Numbered from the stretch's first letter, positions 23,640-38,000 are shown. The stretch is DNA of 64,000 nucleotides from Epiperipatus broadwayi (GCA_028023455.1 JAQFVV010000348.1:1-64000); one strand, 5' to 3'. Numbers and translations: made by a program. Notes: generated by a model not told the origin, from the sequence alone.

Positions 23640-25130
23640 ACTTGCTACTCATTTCCTTAGCCCTGGTTCATTTGCTTTTTCTCATTCTATTTTAATAAAA
23701 TCTATTTTGATAGCATGATTATTCTGTGATATTTTCTAATTTTATTATAAAGATCAAAACAAAAAATCATGAAATTTTTCTTTAAATTTCTCCCTCCTTC
23801 TCTAATATAATTTATCTGAATCCTCTTTCAATACTCCATACTTTAAATGTAAGTATTAAATATTTTTTCTCACCTTGACATAAATTACATGAACAATTAA
23901 AAAATTTATATTCTTTTTTCTTGATATCTAAAGTTCCTGCCTTTGCACCAAATAACATTAAGTTTCCTTTAGTGTTAGTAAACATCCTTTTATATTTTAT
24001 GTACTTTTTAAATACAAGTGTTTCTTTAACTACCTATTCCTTTTTCCATCCCTCATAATTATGTATCTGTAATGCATTCTCTACACACTTGCATGGAAAT
24101 AAATTGTATATTAATTTTGCACATAATATAACCTTTTCTCCATATAATCCAATAAAACACTATTTTTACTTATACTGTATATTGAAATTTATTTTAGATT
24201 TCCCTTATTTAAAAAGACCACTCCATTCCACTTTGCATAGTCTCATATGACATCTATAATTAACTGCCAAATGCATACTTACTTGTTTATTTTTGTATTC
24301 TTTCTAAATATTTGGAGTTTTGTCAATATAAAGTACATTATTCCCCAATATTGAAGCAGATATCATTACTCCTTTCCAAAAAATTTAATTTTTAATCAAT
24401 TCTCTATTTTTTGATTTTTCATCAATTTCTAATTTCCCATCATTTTCATAACTGCATTTCCCATTTAACAAAGTATTATTCTCTTCACTTCTTCAAGACA
24501 AATATTTTCTATCTTCCAACCTTCAGTTTTATTCTTCACATTAAATACTAGAATCTTAGATTTTTTTATTCACTGAATTTAATTTTCATTTCTCTTCTTG
24601 CATCTCCACACTTCTCTGATAATTTCGTATTTTCTATGCTATGTGTGAAAAATGTCATGTCCACACACACACCCAAATAACCAGCATATTATGTATTCTT
24701 TTTCTTCCAATTATAAAAATCTCCATTCTTATACCTAATCTTTCTGTTTCAACCTTTATTTCTTTTAGAAACAAAATAAATAATAAAAGTGATCATGGAT
24801 CTCCCAATTTCAAATTTAACTTCCACTGATTCTACATATCACAAGTGGAACGTATAAATATTATTCTTGTAAAAATTCTTAATTTTTAACAATCCTAAAT
24901 TTATTTCCATATTTTCAAGATTTCTCCACAATCTATTATCTATACCTAAAAATTTAAATAAGTAATGTTTTATTTTGCTTACAAGACATTTCAGTCAAAT
25001 GTTATGCAATAATATTATCCTCTATCCTGAATGAAAACCTTCTGAATCAACCCCCAGATTTTTACTTTTTTTATTCAAGCCCTAAATCTATTCATTAAGA
25101 TATACATAATTTATAATCAAAAGTGGAAAT
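23640..25130 (-). pseudogene. LINE reverse-transcriptase remnant
   Basis: The minus strand reads as broken non-LTR RT-like sequence. IDNRLWRNLENMEINLGLLK and KNFYKNNIY (about 24880-24970) resemble the block that precedes the core. SVEVKFEIGRSMIT (near 24800-24830) sits where a GVRQG-type motif would be. VDMTFFTHSIENTKL (about 24620-24660) sits where the YADD box and its follow-on lie, followed by EKCGDARREMKIKFSE. The strand is C-poor on minus and full of stops. A LINE endonuclease fragment on the same strand (29040-29990) lies in the correct 5' position, so the two may be one element split by insertions. Confidence 0.4.
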
Positions 25131-26297
25131 AAAGCAAGTCCATTATGCTGTTTTTTTTTATTATATAAAAATAATAAAATATATAACAACTCTTATAGGA
25201 AATATATATTAATAATTATACATCAAAAACCTTTTCTGCCATAACATTTTATGCCATTATCAGATGTTAAACATCAGTTTTAATCATTAATCTATTATTG
25301 CACATACACAGTGCCATCTACTATTTTACGATACATTAATACATACAAATATTGAAAAATATATAAATATTGGATGGTAAATGTCTGAAAAAATTAGTGT
25401 GTAATTATAAATGAGATGGTATAAAGGAATCGTATATAAAATTGTGACAGTTGCAATATGATTTATTAGACATACAGTGAAACAGACAAGAGGCAAAGAA
25501 CATAATGCAATTAATGAGATATGAAAAATCTGATTTATACATTCACTCAGGCCTGCTATGTGGCATTTTTATGCAAGATAAATTTTGGCAGCCCTAGTCT
25601 CATGAACAGAATTAGCCTGAATGTATTCGATGGCACACGAACGTGCATTTATCAAGGCCCCGGATCTGCTTGATTTATATCTTTTGTGAAAATTAAAACA
25701 TTTTATCACATGCTAAATGAAATTACTTTTTTTTTTGCCTCTTTAATTTGTTAGTTCTACAATGAATATCATATGTGAAGCAATACAATTATAAATATAC
25801 TAATATGTGGCAATGCAGATTTTTCAGTTATGTTGTTTACCTAAATGTTTCAAAATGTTCTGATCATGTTAATGTGAAATCAGCTCTTCCTTCGCTAACA
25901 ATTTTATGTATTGTATCAGAATATGCAAAAGATAATAAAATCAGGATATTATTTATGGATTCGCAATAAAACATAAAAAGAATTTTTTTTGCATTATATT
26001 GTTTTCTCAAATATGGATTCAATAAAAGTGCACAAAATTATATAAATAAGCAATTATTTATATATTGCAATTTTTTGTAAATATTTTTTATGTATCTAAA
26101 TGGTTTTATTATGTGAAAGAACCCCCCCCCCCCCATGAAATAAAATTAGCTAATTAAAATGAATTCTAGATAATTTTGTTTAACCAAAGACACAATAGAA
26201 TATGAAAAAATTATAATTATTTACATTTTTACCTTTTTATTTACATATTAACTCTTCTGACTTTGGTGGTGACAATGTGATAAATAGCAATCAATTT

Positions 26298-26399
26298 GTC
26301 AAGCATTGGTGGTCGAGAGGTCAGAGATAGCGGCTTTACAAGCAGTTGACCCGGGTTAGCGGGTTCGCTTCTGGCTGATGCTATGACACATGAGAAAAA
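26298..26399 (+). mobile_element. tRNA-derived SINE, copy 2
   Basis: The unit starts GTCAAGCATTGGTGGTCGAG and ends GCTGATGCTATGACACATGA plus poly(A). It has an A-box-like TGGTCGAGAGG and a B-box-like GGTTCGCTTC. A 16-bp target duplication, AAATAGCAATCAATTT, flanks it at 26282-26297 and 26400-26415. The 5' GTCAAGCAT can pair with 3' ATGCTATGAC as an acceptor stem with one bulge. Confidence 0.9.
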
Positions 26400-27159
26400 A
26401 AATAGCAATCAATTTTAATTAGATCGACACTAACCATCTTGTTTTTTATTTTGTATTATTTGGAATCTCAGTAATAGAATTTTTTTTTGTATACTTATTT
26501 CAGTTTAAAATCTTAATCACACAATATAGTTAGGTATCTAGGGATTTACCTTATATTTATTTAAGGAAAATTTTCACACATTGTTTATTCCATAAATTTT
26601 TAGAAGTCATTATACCATGTCTTGCAGTTTCTTTTATTTAATGATAGATTATAATAAGGAAAAAATCAAACGATTGGATTCTTCCACTAGTATAGATAAT
26701 GAATTTTCAAGGCAGTTTTCCCCTAGAGCTGTTGCAAGTTGTACAGGTGTTACAATAATGCCATGTTAAGGACATGCAGACACAATCTTTTTAAAAATTG
26801 TTTTTAATTAATTCAATTAGCAACAACTTTTTTTTAACAAAAATAAAAATTATTTTTGTTCAATAATAAAATACAATATTTAATTTTTTAATGCCTATTA
26901 ATAACTAAGTCATATTATATATGTTATACTTTATTATATAGTTTAACAAAGATTTAGCCAGAATTTATTTAAGGGAAGAATTTTATTTTTTCATACTTGA
27001 TTATTTATTCAATAAATTTTTAAAACCATCAAAATGCCTAGCATTTTATTTTAAGTTTTCATTGTATTGTGAATTATGGATCAATTGAGAGTTTTTAGCT
27101 AGAGAACAAGTAAAAAACAAATACTGCATTTAAAATTAAAAAAAAAGATATCATCATTT

Positions 27160-27264
27160 GTCAAGCATTGGTGGTCGAGAGGTCAGCAACGGCTGCTTTA
27201 CAAGCAGTTGTCCCGTGTTAGCAGGTTCGTTTCCTGGCTAATGCTATGACACATGAGAAAAAAA
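27160..27264 (+). mobile_element. tRNA-derived SINE, copy 3
   Basis: It has the same start (GTCAAGCATTGGTGGTCGAG) and end (GCTATGACACATGAG plus A-rich tail) as the 26298 copy. The anticodon arm GCTGCTTTACAAGCAG is intact. No clear target duplication is visible; the flanks are A-rich on both sides. Confidence 0.85.
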
Positions 27265-27649
27265 GAAAAGCTATTTAATAAATCAGGTAAAAAGATAATT
27301 CAGGACAATCATAACAAAAAAAGAGAAAGATAACACTGTAAAAATAATGTTGGCACAAAACAGGATTGAAGCTAACATTTCTGTACTCCCAAGTGAGCAA
27401 CACATTTAAAACTTGTAAAACATTATTGATAAAGATAATTTCATCCTATGCAGAATTATTGTAATTACAAGGCAATATTTTTAAAATAAGTTTTATTTTT
27501 AAATAAATTAATAATAATAATGCTACTTTTTATATAAATTAGCATATTTAAATAAAAGTAATTGGAAAATCTAAACATTTTTATTTACATCTAAATTTTA
27601 TTAATTATAATGGCGAAAAGGCATCGGCCTATTAAGTTTTGTGCAATGG

Positions 27650-28015
27650 TAGTGTATATATGAAATATATTTCGAGGCTAGAGCGACTGTCACAATAAGT
27701 TTAAATAAAGAAATATTTATCTTATGGTAAATTAAATAATAGATATTTATAATCAGAATGTGTTTCTAGGAATAAAATGATTCAGGAATCTAAACATTTA
27801 TTTATAATGATAAGAGTATATATGTAGTATATTTCAAAACTTTATTTATAATGATAAGAGTATATATGTAGTATATTTCAAAACTTGTGCCTAGAAATTG
27901 GAAGCCTGGTTAACTATCACAAATAAGTTTAAGTAAAGAAGTATTCCTCTTATATTTAAATAAAAAATAATTACACTCAGAACGTATTTCCAATGATTTG
28001 AAAATGTAAACAATC
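27650..28015. repeat. diverged direct duplication containing a perfect 44-bp tandem duplication
   Basis: The stretches 27655-27790 and about 27860-28015 share CACAATAAGTTTAA or CACAAATAAGTTTAA, TAAAGAA and CAGAA(T/C)G. Between them a 44-bp unit (27797-27840) is repeated without mismatch at 27841-27884. The perfect copy is recent; the outer duplication is old. Confidence 0.7.
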
Positions 28016-28578
28016 TGTCTTGACACCTAGTAGGGAAGCGCCTTAGTGCCCTGCATAACCTACAGGCGGCAGCCCTGCTTTCATTACTTAACATATGGAC
28101 ATACAATAGATACTATAAAAATATTAAACCTATAATTTACTACATTAAAGATCCAAAAACAAGACAGATATATATGAAAGAAATTATATTATGCATAAAA
28201 TAGATAATTGTATAAATATTTATAAAAGTTCAATAATTAATAGCTGGTTAATTAAAAATGATTGGAAAATTATATAAGATAGTATATAGTTGTACCAAAC
28301 ATTTTTTAAAAATTTATTCTATGTTGTTAAAATGTGTAGTTTATTTGTTTCAACCTTTATTGATTATTTTATTTATATTATAAAACAGTAGACACCATTC
28401 TTTATGCAATAATAGATTAATGGTTAAAACAGATAAGGGCATAAAATCATATGCTGAAAAAGTAATTTAGTGCTTATACTAATCTTGTTTTTTTTTCAAT
28501 CTGTCTATTATTCAATTCCGTATTCATCACATTCAATTACTAATTCTTCTTCATCCAAAGTTTTTAAAATAAATTTAT

Positions 28579-28967
28579 TAATAACGGTGATAATTGTGCT
28601 TCTATGCACCTATAGAGAAGCTTGTTATTTCTATAAATTAATTACAGTTTAGCACTTTCAAGAACTTATTTATGACATTCTCATATTCATAGCAAGATGA
28701 ACTATAGTCATAATGGAGAGATGAGTATAATTGTATGTATTTGAATTTTTTCAAATACATACAATTATATTCATCTCTCCATTATGATTATAGTTCATTT
28801 TGCTATATCTTCAAATACATACAATTATACTCATCTCTCCATTATTATACTTCATCTTGCTACGAATATGAGAATGCCATAAGTTCTCAAAAGTGCTAAG
28901 CTGTAATTAATTTATAGAAATAACAAGCTTCTTTATAGTTGATATATGCACACTTATCAGTTATTAC
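28579..28967. repeat. foldback D with a central third copy of a 60-bp module
   Basis: The arms (about 28579-28748 and 28811-28967) pair over AGAAGCTTGTTATTTCTATA, TTAATTACAG, AAGAACTTAT-TATG and AATGGAGAGATGAGTATAAT. Between the arms, 28751-28810 is an extra copy of the innermost 60 bp (TCAAATACATACAATTATAT, then a CTCTCCATTATGAT segment), direct to the right arm and inverted to the left. Confidence 0.88.
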
Positions 28968-29039
28968 ATTCTGTATAGAAGTATAAACAGCTAACATGAT
29001 AAATTCATTAAGAAAATTTTCAAGTTCTCTATCATCATA

Positions 29040-29990
29040 CACTTTTTATTCGTATTTAGTGGGTTTTTTTCCCTTTATGTATCTCTAAACTTTTTCACAA
29101 TCTTCTCTTCCAACATTGTTAATTTCCTCCATTAACTTCTTAAGTTCATCCCATTTTCATCTTGATTCTATTAAAGCCATTTTTTAAAAAATAATTTCCC
29201 CATCTAACCTTTACTTCCTCTCCTCCCATTTATTTTTAATACTCTTTTTACAATTTCTACATGTCTTCTTTTTACACTCTCCAAAAAAATTTTTCTTCCA
29301 ATTTCTTTTATGTTGTTTAAGTATTCTTTTATTAACAGTGTTGGGTTCTAAATAAATACTCATTTGCAATCTTCCTCACTATATCAATCCACTCTTCATA
29401 ATTTCAAAATATTTATTTTCAAGATGTTACTATTCTTAAAAATTTCATCGCTTAGTCTTTCAAATATTCCTAATTCTATCAATATAAAATTATGATCACT
29501 AAATTCTTTTTTTTTTTCAATTCTTTTTTATGAACCAACACATAATCAACAGCATACTTCAGCTTCTGTCTTAAGCATATAAAATTAAACTTCCCATTGC
29601 ATATTTTAAGTTAAATTGCTGAGTTTCAGACCATCTTTCTCACATTTTAATAATGCCCCATTTGTCTCTATATAACCTACAATCAATATTTTTTAAACTA
29701 TTTTTTCTGAACTTATTTACATCCTATATAAACATTCCTAAATACTCTTATTCTAATCTTTCAATCTAATATGCATATATTCTTTATACTTTTTTCTAAG
29801 GTGCTGTCCTTAAAAATAAATCTTATACATCTTTCTTTCTTACCTTCATCATATCTTTTTAGTCCCTTTCTCCTGTCTGAAGATGCAGTTATTCATTTCT
29901 TAAATGTTTCTGTCACTGCTAACTAATTAAATTTTTCTCCCAATAACTCCAATTCTATTTCATCAAATCCCTTTGAAATATGTACAACCA
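29040..29990 (-). pseudogene. LINE apurinic-type endonuclease remnant
   Basis: On minus, GFDEIELELLGEKFN with LAVTETFKK (about 29890-29975) resembles the N-terminal part of an APE-type endonuclease. NGALLKCEKDGLKLSNLT (about 29620-29680) matches the region after the GDFN block. YAVDYVLVHKKELKKK, a one-base frameshift in an A run, and then EFSDHNFILIELGIF (about 29480-29555) matches the terminal IDYxLxS and SDH blocks; the SDH histidine is retained. Downstream on minus is K-rich, as in LINE linkers. Stops and frameshifts inactivate it. It is probably the 5' part of the LINE whose RT remains at 23640-25130. Confidence 0.55.
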
Positions 29991-30049
29991 AATATCAAAA
30001 TATTGGGTACATCACTTCATCCCCATCTCTCTCAATTAACTTATTATTA

Positions 30050-31934
30050 AATTTAAATAAATGAATTTTAATTTTTTTAAAAAAAATAATTAGTCAATTA
30101 TAAATTTCTGATAAAATAATCGTGTTTAAAATTGACATTTTTAACAACAATAAAAATCATCAGGTATGTATTAAAATTACTCTTTTTTTTTCTTCTTAGT
30201 TTTATGAACACCAAAAGATTTAGATCAAATGTAAAAAAGACATGAAATTTTGATGGTATATATTATCTTAATCAAAGAAGAAAATAGGCACAATTAACAA
30301 AAAATGCAGTCGCTAACCTGGTATCACATCTATGAAACTCTACAAGCAAATTAACTTCGTTTCCAAACCTTAAGCTTTTTTAAAAAAAAATTAGGGCTAT
30401 TAGTTTGATAATTTAAAAGTTAAATAATGAAGTTTATTAGGTCAAAAGTCATCACTGAAGAAGGCCATAAACCAGAATCTAATCTGAATATGTGGGATAT
30501 ACTAACACTATTATTTCTCAAGTTACAATAAACAACTCTGAATTAGAATGAAGACAACTGCTTTTAAAAGCAATTAAAAAAATTATTGTCCATAAATAGA
30601 ATTTTCCTCTACTTATACAATTCCTTTCTATCCCTTCATGTCCTTCCTATTGTTGCATTCATTTTTCTTTAGGTCTGATTTTATTGTTTGCCATTAAAGT
30701 ATTTTCCTCCCAACATGTTAATCTGTCAGATTTATTATTTTCAACTGGAATTTATAGATATTTATCAATTCTTCATAATTTAAAATATACAATGGAATTG
30801 TTAATTATAATGGATTGTAATTTTTTTCTTATGCATATAAAACAGCTTTATAGTAAAGTGATCAATCAATTTAAATGTTATGCCTGTGATTTATGGTTTG
30901 AATCCACATGAAATTTAGAATGATTTGTTAAGTAACTGAATACTTATATGCATGTCAAACATTTTTGCAGGCAGCCAACTCAATTACTTACTCAGTCAGT
31001 TTCTAATTAAGGTCCCAGGTATTTCTAGGATAGTCAGATGACTATAATTATGTCAACCAAAAAACAAAATTATGATACAGCCATCATCATCAATGATAGA
31101 GATGACATATTTCTACAACTGCAGAGTCCATGACTTTCTTAGTAAGAGGTATCATATTTTTATAGTTATATATAGGACTCCAGTTAAACCATAAAAGTAC
31201 TGTCATAATTTGGTGCCATTTTTATTCCACTGCAGGACTTTGTTTTTGCAAATAGTATGAAGAAGTAAAAGCAAAGTAGTTATTTTTTAAGATTAAATAT
31301 ATGAATTCTATAATAGTTGTAATTTAATCAAATAATTATTTTGCTCAAGATGTCATGAGTTACTCAGACATTAAAGTAATAGAGTAAGCTTCAATCCAGG
31401 AAAAATTTGAATTCTCTAATCCATTATCATATCGAAGTGTTTAACAGAACATATTCATTTATGAGCAGTTTGTGAATGAATTCGAATTTCATTGATAAAA
31501 AAAATAATTTAAAATGACAAAGAATAAGGAATTAAAGATTAATTATACAAACCACTCCTTAGGAGAAAAATTAGGATTTCCAGTCTACTAAAGTTATCCT
31601 CATTGTTTCTCAAAATCATGGCAAAAAAAAATTGAATTTAGAATTATTGTGTTTATGTTTAAAAGATGAAAATGCAAACACAATGCCAACAGCATATTTA
31701 ATGAGATTTTATAAATGGCTTGAGTCTGAAAGATTATATTCCATTCTAACCAAAAATATTAGAGGCTTAGATCTAAAAAAAAAAAATTAAGAGAATAAAA
31801 GAAAAAGCAAAAAGACAAATTCATGAGGAAAGTTATAATCACACAATACATTCTTCACATTTTCCTATTAAAATTGTAAAATAATAATTTAAATTACATT
31901 ACACTGTCAACTTTATTGAGTAAAGTTAGAAATT
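30050..31934. other. AT-rich intergenic DNA
   Basis: No gene or repeat end is recognised. Frames of 60-75 codons here lack motifs and have the amino-acid make-up of translated AT-rich noise. Confidence 0.5.
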
Positions 31935-32045
31935 CCATTTTGTGGGTAGAACATTCACCTGTTGTGCCTATGATCTTAAGTTTGAGTTAAAGCCAAGATT
32001 AATCTTGAAATTTTTTTCAGGTTACAAGTTGACACAAGATTTTTT
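31935..32045 (+). repeat. possible decayed tRNA-related SINE
   Basis: GTGGGTAGAACATTCACCTG followed by TTGTGCCTATGATCTTAAGT and TTGAGTTAAAGCC resembles a tRNA D-arm-to-T-arm layout with a degraded B box. No target duplication is identified, so this is a weak call. Confidence 0.3.
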
Positions 32046-35000
32046 TATAGAGAGATTCTACTCATGCTTCACTAAAAGATCCTAAGTTAATTTGATGTGG
32101 GTGTAGAGTTGATGTGTTGACAGTGAAAATAAAAAAATGATTGTAATTAGATACAATCATGATTATTGGTGGATTCCTTCAATCAAATTCGTATATATAA
32201 AAAAAAGATGTTTACAGTCATTCTGAAGTTTAATAAATTCCTAAGGATTTTAAACTGAAAATCTTTATTAGGTATTTTGTACTAATAAAATAAATTAAAA
32301 ATTGATGTTGCAGTCTTTTTTAAATCCATACTATTAAAGCTGGTTCAGTAAAATGTTTTGACCAAGCCTTAGTACTCGGTATTATTTAAATGATTTTAAA
32401 ATGTCCTAGTGATGCTTTTTTTTATTAAATGAATACTTTACATGATATATATATATATATTATATTGAATCATATAATTTTAATGTTTTAATTTAATTCT
32501 AAATATTTTCTCATTTTGTAAAGCCTTGAACTCATGCACCAGAAACAATAAGCATTAGCAATACCCCTGCCTAATGCAATTTAGAGGAAATACAAAAGAA
32601 AAGTCGTGTCAATTTAGTAAGCAGTGTCCTTATGCTAACAAACCAAAAATGCTTGCAGTTAGTGAACCTAAAGAGCAAATGATCAAATTAAAATAGTCTT
32701 ATATTGATTGTAAATTAATCCAATTAGAAAAAGAACAATTTTAATGACAGATTCCATCATTGCAATAAAATGGATCTCATGGTATAAATCATGTCCATGA
32801 TCTGAAATGCGAATCTGATCTGGAATGAACCTTGAATTTTTTTCAAGTCATGAAATGGCTTAAGATTTTTTTTTTAAGGTAATCAGTTCAATTACTTACA
32901 TACTCATTTACTAATTAACAATGATTTTAAAAAAAATCTAGCTATTATTAGTTCGAGGTGATGATCTCAAAGTTGTTTGTGACGTCAGTGTATTAGTAAA
33001 ATTATCATTGCAATACAAATGGTTTCTACTATCATTACAGCAGAACATCAGGCTGAGTCCATGATTATTCACAATGGTGAACAAGCTATGGAGACATGTT
33101 TGAGATCCTTTAAGTAATAATAACAACGAAAAGAGCTCATTGTTGGCAACTTATAGGCATTTTTTTGTTGCACATATCAGAAACATTATTGTTTTTATAA
33201 TTTGATTTTAAATAATTTATGTTCTGTAAAATATTATTTTATAGTTTGGTCAATAAATTTTTATTATTAATTTTATTATGATTCTTTTAGTAGATATGAT
33301 GTTTAAAATATGACCAGTATACACTATTTTCCATATTTTTATTAAAGTAGCTATCAGTTTTCTTTGAATCATCTTTTAATATTACAATATAAAGCAATGT
33401 ATATATTTTTTCTTCCAATGTTTCAATTGTCTATCAATCTCTGTTAACTTTATAATATTAAGATACTCACTGCAAATAATAAAATAACTGTTAGTTAGAT
33501 ATAAAAACTCATTAAAAATGATGAAGATATAACTCTTAATTTCAAAATGTTAAACTAAGCTTCCTTATAGAACATACAGCTTATTGAAATTCATAATATA
33601 TCATTTAATACAGAGAAAGTAGAATAAATTGTTTTAGAAGTGATGAATTATCAAATTATCTATTATTGTAATAAAAAATTATTTTTTAATAATAGTAATA
33701 ATACCGTGTACTTACAACAATGTGAATATCCATTTAGTTCATCATAAAGACTATATTCTAAATCGTCCATATTCACTCAAAACACACATACAAAATACAA
33801 TTCAACTCACAAAGTTTAAAAAAATTCACATGAAGAAAGTTTATTATTCTTCATTATTACAAAACCATGGAAAATATTTTATATGTACAGAAATATACAT
33901 TAGGTTCCAAAACAAAGACACCTTGATTAGACTGGTTTGTTATTTTCAATTCTGACTCTGCAGAGGCACAAATTAACAAAATAATTTTCCAATCCCCCTA
34001 CCCTCCTTCTAATCAATTAAGAAACTGTTATATTATAGAGACAAAAAGTCTCAAATTTTGACAGAAATAATTTAAAAAACAAAAAAAAAAACAAGTACAG
34101 AATTGAATTAAAATATAATGTCAATAAATTAATTCTTTTCACACAAGATATCACCCTAAATTTTATAAAAATGACCAGAAATTATTTAAAAATAGATTGG
34201 ATAAGTTACATCAACACCTATGTCTGCTCACTTCCTGAACAAACAGAAATGCAATACATTTAAAATAAAATAAAAATATTACATAAATAACATCTTGTCC
34301 AATTACAACAAATGTAAGATTTTTCTTAGGAGAAAAAAAAGGGATTGATGGAAAATAGTATAATCCATATTGAGATGAACAAGATAAAAAACAATACTTA
34401 ATTCTTCTGATACTTCTTCATTTACTCTTTAAATCCATTGATAAAGATAATAATCACTACAAACACATAACAAATTTGTATGGACATAAAAAGCAAATAA
34501 TCTAATAGAGAATCCATAGGAACATTTTGCAACGTAGTGCAAATCATTTACAAAATCAAGAACATTCTTTGTTTAAGAAATTAGATACATCTTTTTTTTT
34601 TCTTTAATTCATAATCTGATATTATGCCACACTTTTATTTTTTTATTGTATTGTTTAGAACCTTAATGATTCTTTTCTAATTATTAGCTGACAATAAATG
34701 CATGTTAAGATGACCTTTGTATAAGTAGTATAATCTTTTATAACTGGGTATTAGTTAAATTCTTTTGGCCAAAGAATGATTGATTAACTAAATGATAGAA
34801 TACTATGATCAAGCAATGAACAAGTGCTATTGCTCGGTTGTAGTACTCTACTGCAGAATTATTCAATTATCTTTTGGGTAAACAATTCAATGTACATACT
34901 TATAAAAGGTTATATATCAATATATATAAATATCATCTTGTAAATAAATATATAAAATGTATATTAAATAATATTTCTCAATCAATAATCTTCATAATAA

Positions 35001-38000
35001 TAACTACAAATCAAATTCTTGGGTTATTTTAATAAATGTACAAATAAATACCCTCTTGTAGCGGATTTTTCAACTGATTGGTAGGTCTATTTGAAAATTT
35101 ATTAAAATAACTTTAAAATCCTGATTTGTAAAGTATTCTTATAGTATGCACATATAAAAATTATTACTTCAAAAATATATATTCTCAGCACTAGATATTT
35201 AAAGGTTATTGTTTGTTTAAAAAGGATTGTTAAAATTAATATAATATAGATTATGCATTATATTTAATAAGATGTTCTTTCTATATGCAGAATATAACTT
35301 TGTATTGCATATCATTTACATTTTCAAATTTCATTTATAAAATTATTGTTTTAAAAACTTATTATATAACTTGTTTTGAAAAGTAAATTTTCTTATCAAT
35401 CAAAGGTGCTCCATTGATTTTGGTTTGTTTGTAATTTAATTATCAAAAAATGCATAGTCTTTTTTTAAATAAATAAATAAAAATCACATATTTGAATTAA
35501 AAAATGATTACAAAAAAAAAGGAACATCTTGGAATTTCATTAAAGAATTATTTTTACTTTTAACTAGAATATAAAAAAAAATGCAAATCAAAACAAAAAC
35601 ATTTTCTCATTGTAATCTCATGGCATCCAAAAAATTTGATTCCAAGCCATATTGTGATTACAATACTAAAATTCCAGTTAATAATAAACTATATATATAT
35701 ACAAGTTGTTACACATATTTAAAACAGGTATGTATCATGAACAAAAATAAATATATAAAATTAAAATGTCTTCTTTATTAATTTCTAATTTTTCAATGTT
35801 TTATTTACTTTTTTTTTTTTTGTAAATAATTGAAGTCACAGATATGGGAAGAATACCATATATATAATTCATCAGAAAACTGATTTTTTTTTTTTTCAAA
35901 ATATGCATATGATATGTAACAATTAGATGAGATTTAACTACACCAATTCCATTTTTATATGGTGGAAATACTCCTGAAAAATCTATGGAAAAAAAAAGAT
36001 ATATCATCTTACAAAAAAATAAAAGAATGATTCCAAATCTTAAAAATTAATAAAAAATAATATAATAAAAACATTTAATATAGTAGGGGATATTCCTAAA
36101 AACTATACAAAAATCTATGTTAAAATCTTAAATGTCTTTTTTAATGCTTTATAAGCATTTTTAAAAATTTTTAATTGAACTAATAAAAACATAAATATAT
36201 AAAGTACCGTAAATTAATGTATATAAAGAAAAAAAAACCTAGTATTTCATAAAAATTGTAGCTAATAAATCAAAGAATGGAAATTTATAACTTATTTATC
36301 AGCAAAACCTAATACTTCATGTTTTTCTTTGAATGGTTCAATTAAATAGCAAAATATTTCTGCTTTTAACAACAAATGACATTCAAACTTTATTCTATAT
36401 TGGAAAAAAAAAAACAGCATTTTTTTCTAATTACATAACTCAAATTAAAGTTAAAATGAATTATGGCTTAAAAAAAAGTAGAAATATTTTTAATTAGAAT
36501 TAAATCGAGATTTTAAAAAAGCAAATATATTGGCTGTGTTAGGTCAAAATAATTCATGTAAAAAGAGAATTCAATTTTTATTATGATAAGATCAAAATTT
36601 GATAAAAAATAAAAAGTTCACATAAAATCAGAATTGGATATAATAAAAACTTAAAATAATAAATTATTAAATCACATGATCATTTGGGATAAAATATTAT
36701 ATGACTAAATTTAATTCATGATAATTAGACTAATTACATTTTTTTTTTACATTAGATTATTAAAAATCAGACATCAATTTTTAACATCCATTCAATTATT
36801 TGGATTATTAATTACAACTGTTTTATGCAACATTATTAAATACTTTTTTCATGTAAGACAAAAATTCAATTATCATAACTTGTGGTAAAATATGATCTTA
36901 TGAAAAAGAAATAAACAAGATATATTGTGACTTAGATTTATATTATCATATATATAAAAAAATTGTCATGATTTTCTATGTTAGTAGATTATTTAAAATT
37001 GTCAGTGTTGTTTATCCTAATTTTGAAATTATCGTAGACAAATCTAAAATACAAAGTAATTCACAATTTATTTTCTTTTACATTTTTATTAACAAGTAAT
37101 ATGCATTAAACTTAAAATCTTATTACAAAACTATTCAAAAATTTAAAGATATATATTTTAATAAAGGCTACAGTAATGTTTTGTCTATCTGCACATTTTA
37201 AAAGACAATAGATTTAGATAAGTAAATGACAAATTACATTTTCATGTGTGTGTATACATATATGTGCATGTTTTGGGTTATTGTGTGAATTCGAGATTAT
37301 CGTACAGATTTTGAATTGTGCTTATTTTAAAATATATTTGTTATTTAAAAATATATTATTTGAAATAGTATTTTTAAAACAAACAAATGCATTTTTATTT
37401 TTAAAAAGAAGAGATTTAAAATTTATTATTTTACTTTGAAATATTTGTTTTAAAATTTTAAAAAAGGTACTTTGTTTAAGATGTTGATTTGTATTCAAAT
37501 GATTTTAATTTAAAGTGCAGTTATCACTCAATAAAAATAAAAGGTGTAAATTTTGAGTTTATCATTAAAAATTGTATCCAAGGACAATGACTAAAAACTA
37601 CATCAATGAAAAAATATAAATTCACCCAAGTTTTAATTTCATTTATATGTATATTGATCACTTTGATTAATACTATGTTTTTTACAGTAAGTAAATAAAT
37701 ATCTATATATTTCTAAATGATATATATATATTAATTAAAATATCTTGTGTGAACAATGATATGATGAATATCAAAACAGGAAATTTGATGTTTACTTCCA
37801 AAAATGACAGATGTAACCTTTGGAGAGCTATTTAAATAACAACTAAAATGGAATTTATACTGGAATGTTCTAGGAATAAATTTTAAAATGCTTATTTAAA
37901 ACCATGTAAATATATATATACAACTATATATATATATATGTTAGTGTGCCAACAAATCAATAACTTACCAAGGATAAAATAATTATCACATGGAATAATT

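Larger units (their letters stand above)
25225..28455. mobile_element. element of about 3.2 kb with inverted ends of about 95 bp
   Basis: The segment at about 25225-25325 is the reverse complement of about 28370-28455 at roughly three matches in four. CATTAATCTATTATTGCA and TTTTATGCC are conserved between the ends. No transposase is visible in between. The interior holds two tRNA-derived SINEs (26298, 27160), a poly-C run (26122-26134) and a 44-bp perfect duplication (27797). It sits between two same-strand LINE fragments, which suggests an insertion into that LINE. The exact termini and any target duplication are unclear. Confidence 0.55.
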
